The notes below the pieces were generated by a model, which was given only the letters and a program-made list of their open reading frames with translations, was not told where the DNA came from and did no database searches. Shown one piece after another: positions 43,621-52,893 of a DNA stretch of 64,000 nt. Origin of the DNA: CADCUY01 sp964242735 (lineage in GTDB: Bacteria; Actinomycetota; Actinomycetes; Actinomycetales; Quadrisphaeraceae); NCBI GenBank assembly GCA_964242735.1, contig CAXTAK010000001.1:248001-312000 (forward strand), given 5' to 3'. A program made the position numbers and the translations under genes. Each line of letters begins with the position of its first letter. Within the stretch, counting starts at the first letter, position 1.

Positions 43621-45615
43621 ATGACCCAGGCCGTCACCGAGGCCCCCGTCCAGCTCTTCCTCGAGGCACCCGTGGGGCAGCCCGCTGGGGACCTCGACGA
43701 CGCCGCAGTCGACCCCGCGGGCGCTGAGGACGCCGCCGTGGTCGAGCCCGGAGCGGCTGCGCCGGGTGGTGGGGCTGCGCCGGCGGAGCCGGCCGTGGTG
43801 GCCGAGGCCGTGGTGGGTGAGCCCGCGGTGGCCGAGCGCGCAGGACAGGAGCCCGACCCCGCGACACTGGATCACGTGTCCTTCGACGACCTCCAGCTGC
43901 GCCCTGAGCTCCTGCAGTCCCTGACCGGGCTCGGGTACGAGGAGCCCACCCCGGTGCAGCGCGAGGCGATCCCCGTGCTGCTCACCGGGCGCGACGTCGT
44001 CGGCCAGGCCGCCACCGGCACGGGCAAGACCGCCGCGTTCGCGCTGCCGATCCTCGAGCAGCTCACCTGGCGCCGCGGGAAGAACCCCACCGCGCTGGTC
44101 CTGGTGCCGACCCGCGAGCTCGCGATGCAGGTCGCCGAGGCCTTCGAGCGCTACGGGGAGCACCTGAAGGCCCGGGTGCTGGCCGTCTACGGCGGTCAGC
44201 CCATCGTCGGGCAGCTCCGCCAGCTCGAGCGCGGCGTCGACGTCGTCGTCGCCACCCCGGGTCGCGCGATCGACCACCTCGAGCGCGGGTCCCTCAGCCT
44301 CGACGACGTGCGGGTCGCGGTGCTCGACGAGGCCGACGAGATGCTCGACATGGGCTTCGCGGAGGACATCGAGGCCATCCTCGAGCGCACCCCCGCCGGC
44401 CGGCAGACGGTGCTGTTCTCCGCGACCATGCCGCCGCGGACCGCGGCGATCGCCGCCCGCCACCTCACCGACCCGGTGCGCCTGCGCATCGCCCGGGAGG
44501 AGGCGCCCGTGGGCGAGGCGCCCAAGGTGCGCCAGACGGCCTACCTCGTGGCCCGGGCGCACAAGGCGGCGGCCCTGGTGCGCGTGCTCGACGTGGAGGC
44601 TCCCGCCTCGTCCATCGTGTTCTGCCGCACCCGCGGTGACGTCGACTCACTGACCGAGGCGCTCAACGCGCGCGGCTACCGGGCCGAGCCCCTGCACGGG
44701 GGCATGAGCCAGGAGCAGCGCGACAAGGTCATGGGCCGCCTGCGCTCGGGGACCGCCGACCTCCTCGTCGCCACCGACGTCGCGGCCCGCGGCCTGGACG
44801 TCGACCAGCTCACCCACGTCGTGAACTACGACGTCCCCGCCGCGCCGGAGTCGTACGTGCACCGCATCGGGCGCATCGGTCGCGGCGGGCGCGAGGGCGT
44901 CGCCCTGACGCTGGCCGACCCGCGCGAGCAGCGGATGCTCTCCGTCGTCGAGCGGGTGACCGGCCAGCGCATCGAGGTGCGCGCGGTGCCCGATGTCGCG
45001 GAGCTGCGCGCCTCGCGCCTGACGCGTCTGCGCACCGCGGTCACCGACGAGCTCAGCGCCTCGCGCGCCGACGCCACCGGGCTGGACGCCGCCCGCGCGG
45101 TGGTCGCGGACCTGGTCGCCGCCGGTGGGCCCGACGGCGCCGCGCTGGACCCCGTCGACGTCGCCGCCGCGGCCCTGCGCCTGGTGGGCAGCGCCCGGGG
45201 CGATGGCGGCGCTGACGACGCGGAGATCCCCTCCCCGCCCTCCCGCGGCCAGGGCAGGTCCGAAGGGCGGTCCGACGGGCGCGACCCTCGCCCCGACGCC
45301 CGCGGCGGGGAGCACCCCGCCCGCCCGTCCCGCAGCGGGGAGGGCGGCCGGGGGCGGCGCGGAGAGGCCCCCGCACCGGGCAAGACCCGGCTGTTCATCG
45401 GCGTCGGCGCCCAGGCCGGGGTGCGCGTCGGTGACCTCGTGGGCGCGATCGCCAACGAGACCGGCCTGCCCGGCCGGCAGATCGGCCCGATCGAGCTGGG
45501 CCCGCGCTTCGCCCTGGTCGACGTGCCGGACGCCTCAGCGGACGACGTCATCGCCAAGCTGTCGGCCAGCACCATCAAGGGCCGCCACGCCACCGTCCGC
45601 CGCGAGCGCTTCTGA
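43621..45615 (+). CDS. DEAD-box ATP-dependent RNA helicase (DeaD/CsdA-like)
   Basis: A 664-residue helicase. After an Ala/Pro/acidic N-terminal extension (about 85 residues) come the Q motif (FDDLQLRPELLQSLTGLGYE ... TPVQ), Walker A ATGTGKT, PTRELAMQV, ATPGRAIDHL, VLDEADEML, SATMPP, the second RecA domain with VFCRTRGDVD, ATDVAARGLDVDQ and YVHRIGRIGRGG. A basic Arg/Gly linker leads to a C-terminal DbpA-type RNA-binding domain (RLFIGVGAQAGVRVGDLVGA). It remodels RNA in ribosome assembly or cold adaptation. A 174-base gap upstream may hold a long 5' leader. Confidence 0.94.
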   Translation: MTQAVTEAPVQLFLEAPVGQPAGDLDDAAVDPAGAEDAAVVEPGAAAPGGGAAPAEPAVVAEAVVGEPAVAERAGQEPDPATLDHVSFDDLQLRPELLQSLTGLGYEEPTPVQREAIPVLLTGRDVVGQAATGTGKTAAFALPILEQLTWRRGKNPTALVLVPTRELAMQVAEAFERYGEHLKARVLAVYGGQPIVGQLRQLERGVDVVVATPGRAIDHLERGSLSLDDVRVAVLDEADEMLDMGFAEDIEAILERTPAGRQTVLFSATMPPRTAAIAARHLTDPVRLRIAREEAPVGEAPKVRQTAYLVARAHKAAALVRVLDVEAPASSIVFCRTRGDVDSLTEALNARGYRAEPLHGGMSQEQRDKVMGRLRSGTADLLVATDVAARGLDVDQLTHVVNYDVPAAPESYVHRIGRIGRGGREGVALTLADPREQRMLSVVERVTGQRIEVRAVPDVAELRASRLTRLRTAVTDELSASRADATGLDAARAVVADLVAAGGPDGAALDPVDVAAAALRLVGSARGDGGADDAEIPSPPSRGQGRSEGRSDGRDPRPDARGGEHPARPSRSGEGGRGRRGEAPAPGKTRLFIGVGAQAGVRVGDLVGAIANETGLPGRQIGPIELGPRFALVDVPDASADDVIAKLSASTIKGRHATVRRERF

Positions 45616-45626
45616 GCGGGGGCGTC

Positions 45627-46070
45627 GTGGGCGTCGGGCGGCGGGCCATCACGCAGAGCCGGATCGTCGCGGCGCCGCCGGAGGTGGTGCACGACCTGCT
45701 GACCGACGTCGCGGCGTGGGCGCTGTGGTCTCCGCACGTGGCGAGCACCGATCCGTCGTCGGGGCGCGTCCACGCCGGGTGGCACGGGCGGGTGCGACCG
45801 TGGTTCGGTCCGGCGACCACGATGGAGGTCACCGAGGTGCTGCCCGACGGGGGGATGCGGTGGCGCACCAGGGCCGCTGGCCACGAGCTCTCCTACGAGC
45901 AGCTCATCGGGCCGGCGGGTCCCAGCGGCACGTGCGAGGTGGTCTTCACCGCGCGGGTGAGCGGGCCGGTCGGGCCCGTGGTGCAACGCCTCGCCGCGCC
46001 GCTGTCCGCCCTCGGGCAGCGGCGCAGGCTCGCGCGACTGGCGCTGCTCGCCGAGCGGCTGGCCCGCTGA
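45627..46070 (+). CDS. SRPBCC family protein
   Basis: A 147-residue START-like protein: ITQSRIVAAPPEVVHDLLTD, VAAWALWSPHVASTDPSSGR, and a C-terminal amphipathic helix. It starts with GTG 11 bases after the helicase stop, so it may be cotranscribed with it. The ligand is unknown. Confidence 0.82.
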   Translation: MGVGRRAITQSRIVAAPPEVVHDLLTDVAAWALWSPHVASTDPSSGRVHAGWHGRVRPWFGPATTMEVTEVLPDGGMRWRTRAAGHELSYEQLIGPAGPSGTCEVVFTARVSGPVGPVVQRLAAPLSALGQRRRLARLALLAERLAR

Positions 46071-46112
46071 CACCACGGGCCCGCTGGGCGCCGCCACCTC
46101 GTCACAGCCCCC

Positions 46113-46979
46113 TCACCCGTAGCCGACGCCCGAGCGGCGGCTGGGTGACCTCGCCACCGCGGACAGCCGCGCGGGCACGAGGGGCTCCGCGGCGTCCCAC
46201 CACGCCTGCGCCGAGCGCGCCCGGGCGCGCGCCGCCTCGTGCGGGAGCCGCACCAGCACCGAGCTCGCCGGACCGTCCCCGCTCGCCTCCAGGGAGTACC
46301 CGAACAGGTGCACCTGCCCCCCGGTGGTGATGAGCACGCGGTCGTGGACCTCCGCCTCCCCCGAGACCCTGACCTCGACGGGGCGCTGCGGCGCGCTGCT
46401 GCTGAGGTGGATGGCCATGTTGGCCAGCACCTCCCGGCTGGCGCCGTCGTGCTGCTGGGTCAGCACGCGGGTGATCTCCGTGGTGGTGACCAGCTGGGCC
46501 AGCTGCTCCAGGCGGATGTGGGGGTCGACCAGCAGCGCGTCACCCGCCCGCGCGAAGCGACCCAGCAGGCGCTGGTAGGCGAGGGAGTCCTCGCCGTCGA
46601 GGACCACCACCCCGCCCTCGCCGTCGCCGCTGCCGCCGCGCTCGGTGGCGCGCAGCAGCGCCCGCCCCAGCGGTGTCAGGGCCAGCGGCTCGCTGGGGGA
46701 GATCCACATCAGCTCCTGCAGGACCCGCACGGCGCTCTCACCCGTGGCGGGTCCCGCGGTCGAGGGGTCCACCGGCCCGTGGCGCGAGGTGCCGTCGTGG
46801 TGAGAGGAGCTGTGGTGGGCACCGCCGCGTCCGGCCGGGTCCACCGAACGGCCTGAGGCGGAGCGGGTGGTCGAGCGCAGCCACACCTCGACCTCGTCGG
46901 CGTAGGGCTGGTACCCGGAGCTGTTGCAGGCGTCGATGAAGACGAGCACCCGGTGCTGGTAGGCCTCCACGATGTGCAC
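46113..46979 (-). CDS. Protein with N-terminal winged-helix-like and C-terminal PLD-like domain
   Basis: A 288-residue protein. The N-terminus (VHIVEAYQHRVLVFIDACNS, GYQPYADEVEVWL) looks like a winged helix. After a Ser/His-rich linker comes a second helical part (RVLQELMWISPSEPLALTPL, GRALLRATE). The C-terminal domain reads DALLVDPHIRLEQLAQLVTT, TEITRVLT, EVHDRVLIT and GQVHLFGYSLEASG, the pattern of a phospholipase D-like fold with HxR in place of catalytic HxK. It may thus be a binding rather than a catalytic domain. The GTG at 46979 is chosen over an ATG at 47015 because homology-like sequence starts there. No known family name is claimed. Confidence 0.65.
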   Translation of the reverse strand: MHIVEAYQHRVLVFIDACNSSGYQPYADEVEVWLRSTTRSASGRSVDPAGRGGAHHSSSHHDGTSRHGPVDPSTAGPATGESAVRVLQELMWISPSEPLALTPLGRALLRATERGGSGDGEGGVVVLDGEDSLAYQRLLGRFARAGDALLVDPHIRLEQLAQLVTTTEITRVLTQQHDGASREVLANMAIHLSSSAPQRPVEVRVSGEAEVHDRVLITTGGQVHLFGYSLEASGDGPASSVLVRLPHEAARARARSAQAWWDAAEPLVPARLSAVARSPSRRSGVGYG

Positions 46980-47046
46980 GGCAGCATCATGGCGTGCGTA
47001 GCCGGTCCAGTGCACTCAGTGACGAAGCGGACATCCGCCCGGCGGG

Positions 47047-48744
47047 TCAGGCGACCGGGGTCCGCCCCGCGTCGGCACCCGGGTCGTGCTGCTGCGCCAG
47101 GAGCCGCTTGAGGACCTTGCCGCTGGGCCCCATCGGCAGGGCGTCGACGACGTGCACCACCCGGGGGCGCTTGAAGCCCGCCACCCGCTCGCGCGCGTAG
47201 TCGATGACGTCCTCGGGTTCGAGGTGGGCGCCCGCCGCGGGGACGACGGCGGCGTGCACCTCCTGCCCGTGCACGGGGTCGGGGACGCCGAAGACCGCGA
47301 CGGAGCCCACACCGGGGGCGCGCACCAGCACGCCCTCGACCTCCGTGGGGTACACGTTGTAGCCGTTCCGGATGATCATGTCCTTCTTGCGGTCGACGAT
47401 CCGCACGAGGCCGGCGTCGTCCTTGGTCCCGAGGTCCCCGGTGCGGAACCAGCCGTCCACGACGGCGGCGGCGGTGGCCTGCGGCTGGCCGAGGTAGCCC
47501 TTGAACAGCGCGTGCCCGCGCACCACGACCTCCCCGAGCTCCCCGCGGGGCAGCAGCCTCACCGCGTCGTCGACCGCGGCGTCGGCGATCTCGACGTCCA
47601 CCCCCCACAGCGACGTGCCGACCGTGCCCGGGACGGGGGTGTCCGCGACCCGGTTGAACGTCGCGACCGGTGAGGTCTCGGTGAGCCCGTACCCCTCGTG
47701 CACCGGCGCCCCGAAGACCTCGACGAAGGACTCCAGGACCGCGACCGGCAGGGCGGCGCCGCCGGAGACCCCGAAGCGCAGCGGCGGCCGGTGCGCGCTC
47801 GTCGGCGCCGCTGCCAGCAGACCGATGTACATCGTGGGCACGGCCATGAACACGGTGGCCCGGTGCTCGTCCATGAGCTCCAGGGCCCGCGCGGCGTCGA
47901 AGCGCGGCAGCAGCAGCACCGTCGCGCCGACCCGGAACGCCACGTTCATCACGCACACCTGGCCGAAGGTGTGGAACAGGGGCAGCCCGCCGAAGACGAC
48001 GTCCCCCGTGCCGACGTCGAAGGAGTCGATGAGGGCGCAGCTCACCTGCTCCACGATCGCCAGGTGCGAGCCGACGGCGCCCTTGGGCCGCCCCGTGGTG
48101 CCGGAGGTGTAGAGGATGGTCGCCGGCGCCAGGGGGGACGTCGCCGCGTAGTGCTCGACCGGGACGGCGGCCGCCGCCTCGTCCTCCAGGCGCGTGGCCG
48201 GCGCCCCGGCGCCGCCGTCGGTCCCACCGCCGGCGCCGGCGGGCACCATCAGGGTGAGCACGTCGACGCCCGCGCGGGCCGCTGCCGGGACGGCGGCGGG
48301 CAGCGCCGGGGCGGCGGCGACGACGAGGACCGCCCCGGAGTCGCGCACCACGTGCTCGACCTCCTCGGCGGTGAACAGCAGGTGCACCGGCACGACCACC
48401 GCGCCCAGGGCGAGGACCGCGAAGTACACCCGCGGGAAGTCGGGCACGTTCGGCACGAGCACCGCGACCCGGTCGCCGGGTCGGACGCCGCGCGCGCGCA
48501 GCGCACCGGCGTAGGCGCGGGTCTGCGCCCACAGGTCGGCGTAGGACACCCGCTCGGCCCCGCACACGATCGCCGTCCGGTCGGGGTGGCGGACCGCGCT
48601 GTCGGCGAGCAGCGCCGCGAGAGAGAGGGAGCCCAGCCCCGGGCCCGTCAGGGGGTCGGCGGTGGGGTCGGCGCCGGGCCACGACGGCGCAGTGCCCGCG
48701 CTGCTCGACGGCTGGGCGCTCCTGGGGGTGGCGGTGGTGGTCAC
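47047..48744 (-). CDS. Acyl-CoA synthetase (AMP-forming, FadD-like)
   Basis: A 565-residue adenylating enzyme that activates a carboxylic or fatty acid to its CoA ester. ANL motifs in order: ILYTSGTTGRPKGAVGSHLA (A3), GLPLFHTFGQV, FGVSGGAALP, EGYGLTETSP (A5), DGWFRTGDLGTKDDAG (A7), VDRKKDMIIRNGYNVYPTEV (A8) and PMGPSGKVLKRLL with the catalytic Lys (A10). It is intact, though it borders a cluster of broken beta-oxidation genes that would have used its product. Confidence 0.94.
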   Translation of the reverse strand: MTTTATPRSAQPSSSAGTAPSWPGADPTADPLTGPGLGSLSLAALLADSAVRHPDRTAIVCGAERVSYADLWAQTRAYAGALRARGVRPGDRVAVLVPNVPDFPRVYFAVLALGAVVVPVHLLFTAEEVEHVVRDSGAVLVVAAAPALPAAVPAAARAGVDVLTLMVPAGAGGGTDGGAGAPATRLEDEAAAAVPVEHYAATSPLAPATILYTSGTTGRPKGAVGSHLAIVEQVSCALIDSFDVGTGDVVFGGLPLFHTFGQVCVMNVAFRVGATVLLLPRFDAARALELMDEHRATVFMAVPTMYIGLLAAAPTSAHRPPLRFGVSGGAALPVAVLESFVEVFGAPVHEGYGLTETSPVATFNRVADTPVPGTVGTSLWGVDVEIADAAVDDAVRLLPRGELGEVVVRGHALFKGYLGQPQATAAAVVDGWFRTGDLGTKDDAGLVRIVDRKKDMIIRNGYNVYPTEVEGVLVRAPGVGSVAVFGVPDPVHGQEVHAAVVPAAGAHLEPEDVIDYARERVAGFKRPRVVHVVDALPMGPSGKVLKRLLAQQHDPGADAGRTPVA

Positions 48745-48835
48745 GGGGTCCTCCGGGGGCCGGCTGCAGTGACGGCGGGTGCGGCGCGCCGGGTCTGGCG
48801 TTCGGGGTGGCGCGCTGCGGTCGTGGTGGCGGAGC

Positions 48836-49160
48836 CTAGTCGCGCACGACCAGGGCGGCGTCGTGCTCGCGGAACAGGCCGGAGCCCCACCGGGCGCTGG
48901 TGCGCCCGACGGCGTCGGCGCGCAGGCCCACCACGAGGGTGTCGGGGAGGGCCGCCGAGAGGTGGTGCTGGCACCCCGAGGCGGCGACCACGGCGATCAT
49001 CGGCCCGTGCAGGAGGTCGACCCCGCCCTCGGTGGGCCTCCAGCTGGTGGCCGTGGTGTCCACGGCCCCGTCGTAGACGGTGATGTCGGGGTGCCCGAAC
49101 ACGTCGTCGTGCCACCGGGTCGGTACGACGCGGTGGTGCGGGCAGTCCTCCGAGCGCGTC
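48836..49160 (-). pseudogene. Acyl-CoA thioesterase (hotdog), truncated
   Basis: About 108 codons read HHRVVPTRWHDDVFGHPDIT, VYDGAVDTTATSW, LLHGPMIAVVAASGCQHHLS, LPDTLVVGLRADAVGRTSAR and GLFREHDAALVVRD. This matches the 4-hydroxybenzoyl-CoA thioesterase-like family (TRW.DND.YGH.NN..Y, SGC.Y). The H.NN catalytic region is altered to HPDI. The usual last 35-40 residues are lost and no start codon is visible, as the 5' end runs straight into the dehydrogenase wreck. Confidence 0.65.
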
Positions 49161-49800
49161 CGTCGCGGTGTCGACGTCCTCCAGGGCCACCTGCCCGGTG
49201 ACCGGGCGCTCCAGGGGCAGGACCCCGCGGCGCCACCCACCCCGGCACGTCGCGTGCCGGCACCGAGGACCCGCGGGTCGGTGGGGGTGCGCGCCCCGGC
49301 ACCAGTGCGAGCGGCGCGATGCGCGCCGCCGCCTCGGGCCGGGGCAGCCCCGCGGTCACGCACCGCCCCGGCCGCGGTCGGCGCCACCGCCGTCCCCGGG
49401 GCCGCGGGGTGACCCGCCGCCCCGATCACCACGGGCGCGCTGACCCCGGTCGCCAGCGCCTCCTCCGGGCGCATCACCCCCGAGGGCGCGGGCGCGGGCG
49501 AGCTCCAGCTCCTGGGGCAGCGCGTCGACGCCGAGGACCTCGTGGCCCAGCGCCGCGGCGACGAACACCGCCGCCATCCCGCCCCCGGGGCCGACGACCA
49601 CGACGGGCTCGCCCGGGCGGGGGTGACCGGCGTTGACCACGGCGCCGCCGCCGGTGAGCAGCGCGCACCCCAGGAGGGCCGCGACGGGCGCGGGCACGTC
49701 GTCGGGCACCGCCGCCACCGAGGCGGCGCGGGCCGCCACCGCGCGGGTGGTGGAGGCGGAGGCCCCCAGGTGGTGGGCCACGCGCTGCCCGCCGCGGTGC
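49145..49800 (-). pseudogene. Zn-dependent alcohol dehydrogenase, truncated and frameshifted
   Basis: Minus-strand frames join into the C-terminal two thirds of an MDR alcohol dehydrogenase. They read VAHHLGASASTTRAVAARAA, DDVPAPVAALLGCALLTGGG, VVVGPGGGMAAVFVAAALGH, EVLGVDALPQELELARA; after a shift PEEALATGVSAPVVIGAAGH; after another GLPRPEAAARIAPLALV and SSVPARDVPGWVA; and finally VALEDVDTATDAL. At least three frameshifts are needed. The N-terminal catalytic zinc domain is absent. Its remains meet a regulator fragment of opposite strand at the 5' side. Confidence 0.75.
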
Positions 49801-49831
49801 CGACCGCTCCGGGGCGGAGGTCGGGGCGACG

Positions 49832-50010
49832 ATGCGCACGTCCCTGGACTGCGACCAGCACGTCGAGGAAGCCGCCCGCCGCCTCACCGTCCACCCCGAG
49901 ACCGCGCACTACCGGGTGAACCGTCTCCGCGAGGGCACAGGGCCCGACGTGCGGCGCACCAGCGGCCTGGTCACGACGTGGCGGCTGCTGGACCGCCGTC
50001 GGGCACCTGC
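49832..50010 (+). pseudogene. PucR-type regulator, C-terminal HTH fragment
   Basis: The frame reads MRTSLDCDQHVEEAARRLTV, HPETAHYRVNRLREGTGPD, VRRTSGLVTTWRLLDRR. This is the C-terminal helix-turn-helix of PucR/CdaR regulators (L..yL.cd..v..AA..L.vHpNTvrYRl.R..E.tG.d). The GAF/GGDEF-like N-terminal regions are missing. It stands divergent to the alcohol dehydrogenase remnant, so it may have controlled that gene. Confidence 0.65.
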
Positions 50011-50116
50011 GCCGCCGGCCCCACCGCCCCGACCACCGGTGCGTGTCCTGGTGGGATCCTGATCTGCCCCCGCGGACCGCGCAGCACCCACCCGGTCACC
50101 CCGGTCACCCCCAGCG

Positions 50117-51215
50117 ATGGCGCAGGACATGGCGGTCCTCAGCAGCGTCCTCGGCACGACGGCCGGCCCCGGGGCCCCTGCCACCCCCGACGTCCCCGGC
50201 GCACTGGCCGCGGGCCCAGACCTGCGGCTGGACTCCGACTCCCACGGCTGGGCCGACGTCCTCAGCCCGCAGGAGGCGACCGCGGTCGCGGCGCTGCGCC
50301 ACCACCTCGAGCGCGGGGTGCGTCCCGTCGCCGACGACAACGGGCAGCGCGAGGCGCTCCCGACGTCCGTCTCGCCCCCCTGGGGGCCCTGGGGCTGTAC
50401 GGGCCCCACTGGGAGGGGAGGCGGCACTTCGCCTCCAGCGCGGTGCACCGCGGGTGGCTGGCGCTGGAGCTCAGCCGCGTCGACGCCTCGGTCGGCACCT
50501 TCGTGGGCGTCACCCCGGGCCTGGCGATGGGCACGATCGGGGTCGGTGGTTCCCCGGAGCAGCGCGCGGAGCGGCTCCCGACGACGGCCACCGGCGAGGT
50601 CGTCGGCGCCTCCGGCCTGACCGAGCCGCTGTCGGGCTCCGACGCCTCGCGGGGGCTGCGCACCACCGCGACGCGGACCGGCGACACCTGGGTGCTGGAC
50701 GGCGCGCAGCACTGGACCGACAGCGGCACGTGCGCCGACGTCGTCGTCGTCTGGGCCCGCGACACCGCCGACGAGCACGTCGAGGGGTTCCTCGTGACCG
50801 CCGGTGCTCCCGGTCTCACCACGTCGACGATCGAGGGGAACACGGCGCTGCGCGCGGTGCAGGACGCCGACATCGCCTTGCGGGGGTGGAGGTGCCCGAG
50901 GAGCGGCGCCTGCCCGGCACCAGCTCCTCCCGCGGGACCGCCGAGGTGCTGCACCCGACCCGCGGGGAGGTCGCCCGGCAGGCGGTCGGCGTCGCGATGG
51001 GCGCCTGCGAGGCGGCGCTGGCGCACGCCCGCGCGGGTGACCACCCGGATGCGCGAGGTCGTGGCGCGCTCGCGCGAGGTGTGCGGCGGCGGCATCCTGC
51101 TCGAGACCGGGGTGGCCCGGTCCGGCGCCGACGCGTTCTACTCCTACGAGGGCACCCGTGGGATGAACACCCCCATCGTCGGCCGGGCCACCACCGGCCA
51201 CGCCGCCCTCGTCAG
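50117..51215 (+). pseudogene. Acyl-CoA dehydrogenase, multiply frameshifted with internal deletion
   Basis: Four frame segments. N-terminal helices: VLSPQEATAVAALRHHLERG (50117-50357). Middle: LGALGLYGPHWEG, VGTFVGVTPGLAMGTIGVGG, VVGASGLTEPLSGSDAS, RTGDTWVLDGAQHWTDSGT (50358-50885). Then EVPEERRLPGTS and VARQAVGVAMGACEAALAHA (50886-51035). Last: MREVVARSREVCGGGILLET, FYSYEGTRGMNTPIVGRATT (51036-51215), with the YEGT catalytic-Glu motif. A stretch of roughly 70-90 residues that normally lies between the last two segments is missing. The type is glutaryl-CoA dehydrogenase-like. It cannot be active as read. Confidence 0.82.
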
Positions 51216-51257
51216 AGCCCGAACACCCCGCCGTCCCGCCGCCCGCAGGAGGTCCCC

Positions 51258-52493
51258 GTGCCCGACGCCGTGATCGTCGCCGCCGCCCGCACACCCGTCG
51301 GGCGCGCCCACAAGGGCTCCTTCAAGGACGTGCGACCCGACGACCTCCTCGTCGCGGCGGTGCGCGCCGCGGTCGAGCAGGTACCCGCCCTCGATCCCCG
51401 CACCACCGACGACCTGCTGGTCGGGTGCGGCCTGCCCGGCGGGCAGCAGGGATTCAACATCGCCCGCAACGCCGCCGTCCTGCTCGGGTGGGACGAGGTG
51501 CCCGGCGCCACGATCACGCGCTACTGCTCCTCCAGCCTGCAGACCACCCGCATGGCCCTGCACGCCATCCGCGCGGGTGAGGCCGACGTGGTCATCTCCT
51601 CGGGTGTGGAGTCGGTCAGCAGCTTCCGGCACGGCAGCTCCGACCTGATCCCCGGCCAGGACCCCTCGCTGCTGGTCAACGAGCGCTTCGCGGCGGCGCT
51701 GGACCGCACCGGGCAGCGCGCGCAGGCGGGCGCCCCCGCCTGGAGCGACCCGCGCGAGGACGGCGCCCTGCCCGACGCGTACATCGCCATGGGGCAGACC
51801 GCCGAGAACGTCGCCTCCGTGACCGGCACCTCCCGGGCACGGCAGGACGAGTACGCGGCGTTGAGCCAGAACCGGGCGGAGCGCGCCATCGCCGACGGGT
51901 TCTTCGAGCGGGAGACCTCCGCGTTCACCCTGCCCGACGGCACCGTCGTGAGCCGCGACGACAGCCCCCGCGCGGGTGTGGACGTCGAGACCCTCGCGGC
52001 CCTGCAGCCGGTCTTCCGCCCGGACGGCACCGTCACCGCCGGCAACGCCTGCCCGCTGAACGACGGGGCTGCGGCGCTGGTGGTGATGAGCGACGTCCGC
52101 GCCGCCGAGCTGGGCCTGGTGCCCCTGGCGCGCATCGTCTCCACCGCGGTCACCGCCCTGTCACCGGAGATCATGGGCCTGGGACCGGTGGAGGCCTCCC
52201 GCGCCGCGCTGGCTCGCGCCGGGATGACCATCGACGACATGGACCTCGTGGAGATCAACGAGGCGTTCGCGGCGCAGGTCGTGCCGTCGGCGGAGCAGCT
52301 CGGCGTCGACTGGGACGCGCTCAACGTCCACGGCGGGGCGATCGCCGTGGGTCACCCGTTCGGGATGACCGGGGCGCGCATCACCTGCACCCTGCTCAAC
52401 GGGCTGCGCTCCACCGACGGCACCTTCGGCCTGGAGACCATGTGCGTCGGCGGCGGCCAGGGCATGGCGATGGTGCTCGAGCGCCTCAGCTGA
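51258..52493 (+). CDS. Acetyl-CoA C-acetyltransferase (thiolase)
   Basis: A 411-residue thiolase with all catalytic parts: nucleophile Cys in TRYCSSSLQTTRMAL, NEAFAAQ, GGAIAVGHPFGMTGAR (His) and the second Cys in METMCVGGGQG-like LETMCVGGGQGMAMVL. It cleaves 3-ketoacyl-CoA or condenses acetyl-CoA. The GTG at 51258 has CAGGAGG at 51246-51251. It is the only intact gene in a block of wrecked beta-oxidation genes, so some selection may still act on it. Confidence 0.94.
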   Translation: MPDAVIVAAARTPVGRAHKGSFKDVRPDDLLVAAVRAAVEQVPALDPRTTDDLLVGCGLPGGQQGFNIARNAAVLLGWDEVPGATITRYCSSSLQTTRMALHAIRAGEADVVISSGVESVSSFRHGSSDLIPGQDPSLLVNERFAAALDRTGQRAQAGAPAWSDPREDGALPDAYIAMGQTAENVASVTGTSRARQDEYAALSQNRAERAIADGFFERETSAFTLPDGTVVSRDDSPRAGVDVETLAALQPVFRPDGTVTAGNACPLNDGAAALVVMSDVRAAELGLVPLARIVSTAVTALSPEIMGLGPVEASRAALARAGMTIDDMDLVEINEAFAAQVVPSAEQLGVDWDALNVHGGAIAVGHPFGMTGARITCTLLNGLRSTDGTFGLETMCVGGGQGMAMVLERLS

Positions 52494-52614
52494 GCAGCGG
52501 GGCACCCACACCGCCCCCACCGCTGGGAGCCCCGTCCACGACTCCGTCGGGGGCGGGTGCCACCGCGGAACAGGCGCCGTCCACGACCGCCCGCGCGGGC
52601 TGCCCGTGGGGCAG

Positions 52615-52893
52615 CTAGAACGCGTCCACGAGGTCACCCCCACCGCGCACCACGACCCCGCGCGGGTCGGAGAGCCCCAGGGACCCGTGGTGGCCGTGGT
52701 GATGGCCGCACCCGCCGCCGGCCGCACCGCCGAAGCCCATCGAGGGCAGCGCGCCCTGCACGGCGCCGGTGTCGTGGCTGTAGACGCACAGGCCGAGGGG
52801 GCGGTCACCAGCGCTGGTGCCCGCGAGCGCCTCGTCGAGGTCGTCGTAGGCGACCACCGGCAGCACCGGCCCTGAGACCTCCCCCCTGCCCGC
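52615..52893 (-). pseudogene. Aldehyde dehydrogenase, C-terminal remnant
   Basis: Minus strand: GEVSGPVLPVVAYDDLDEAL, RPLGLCVYSHDTGAVQGALP, SMGFGGA, then GHHHGHHGSLGLSDPRGVVV, RGGGDLVDAF and a stop. This is the end of a coniferyl-aldehyde-dehydrogenase-like ALDH (E..GPVLPV..Y.dlDeAL ... PFGG.G.SG.G..HG..GF..FSH..). The catalytic Cys and Glu domains are absent and the GVINDT-type segment is degraded. Confidence 0.65.
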
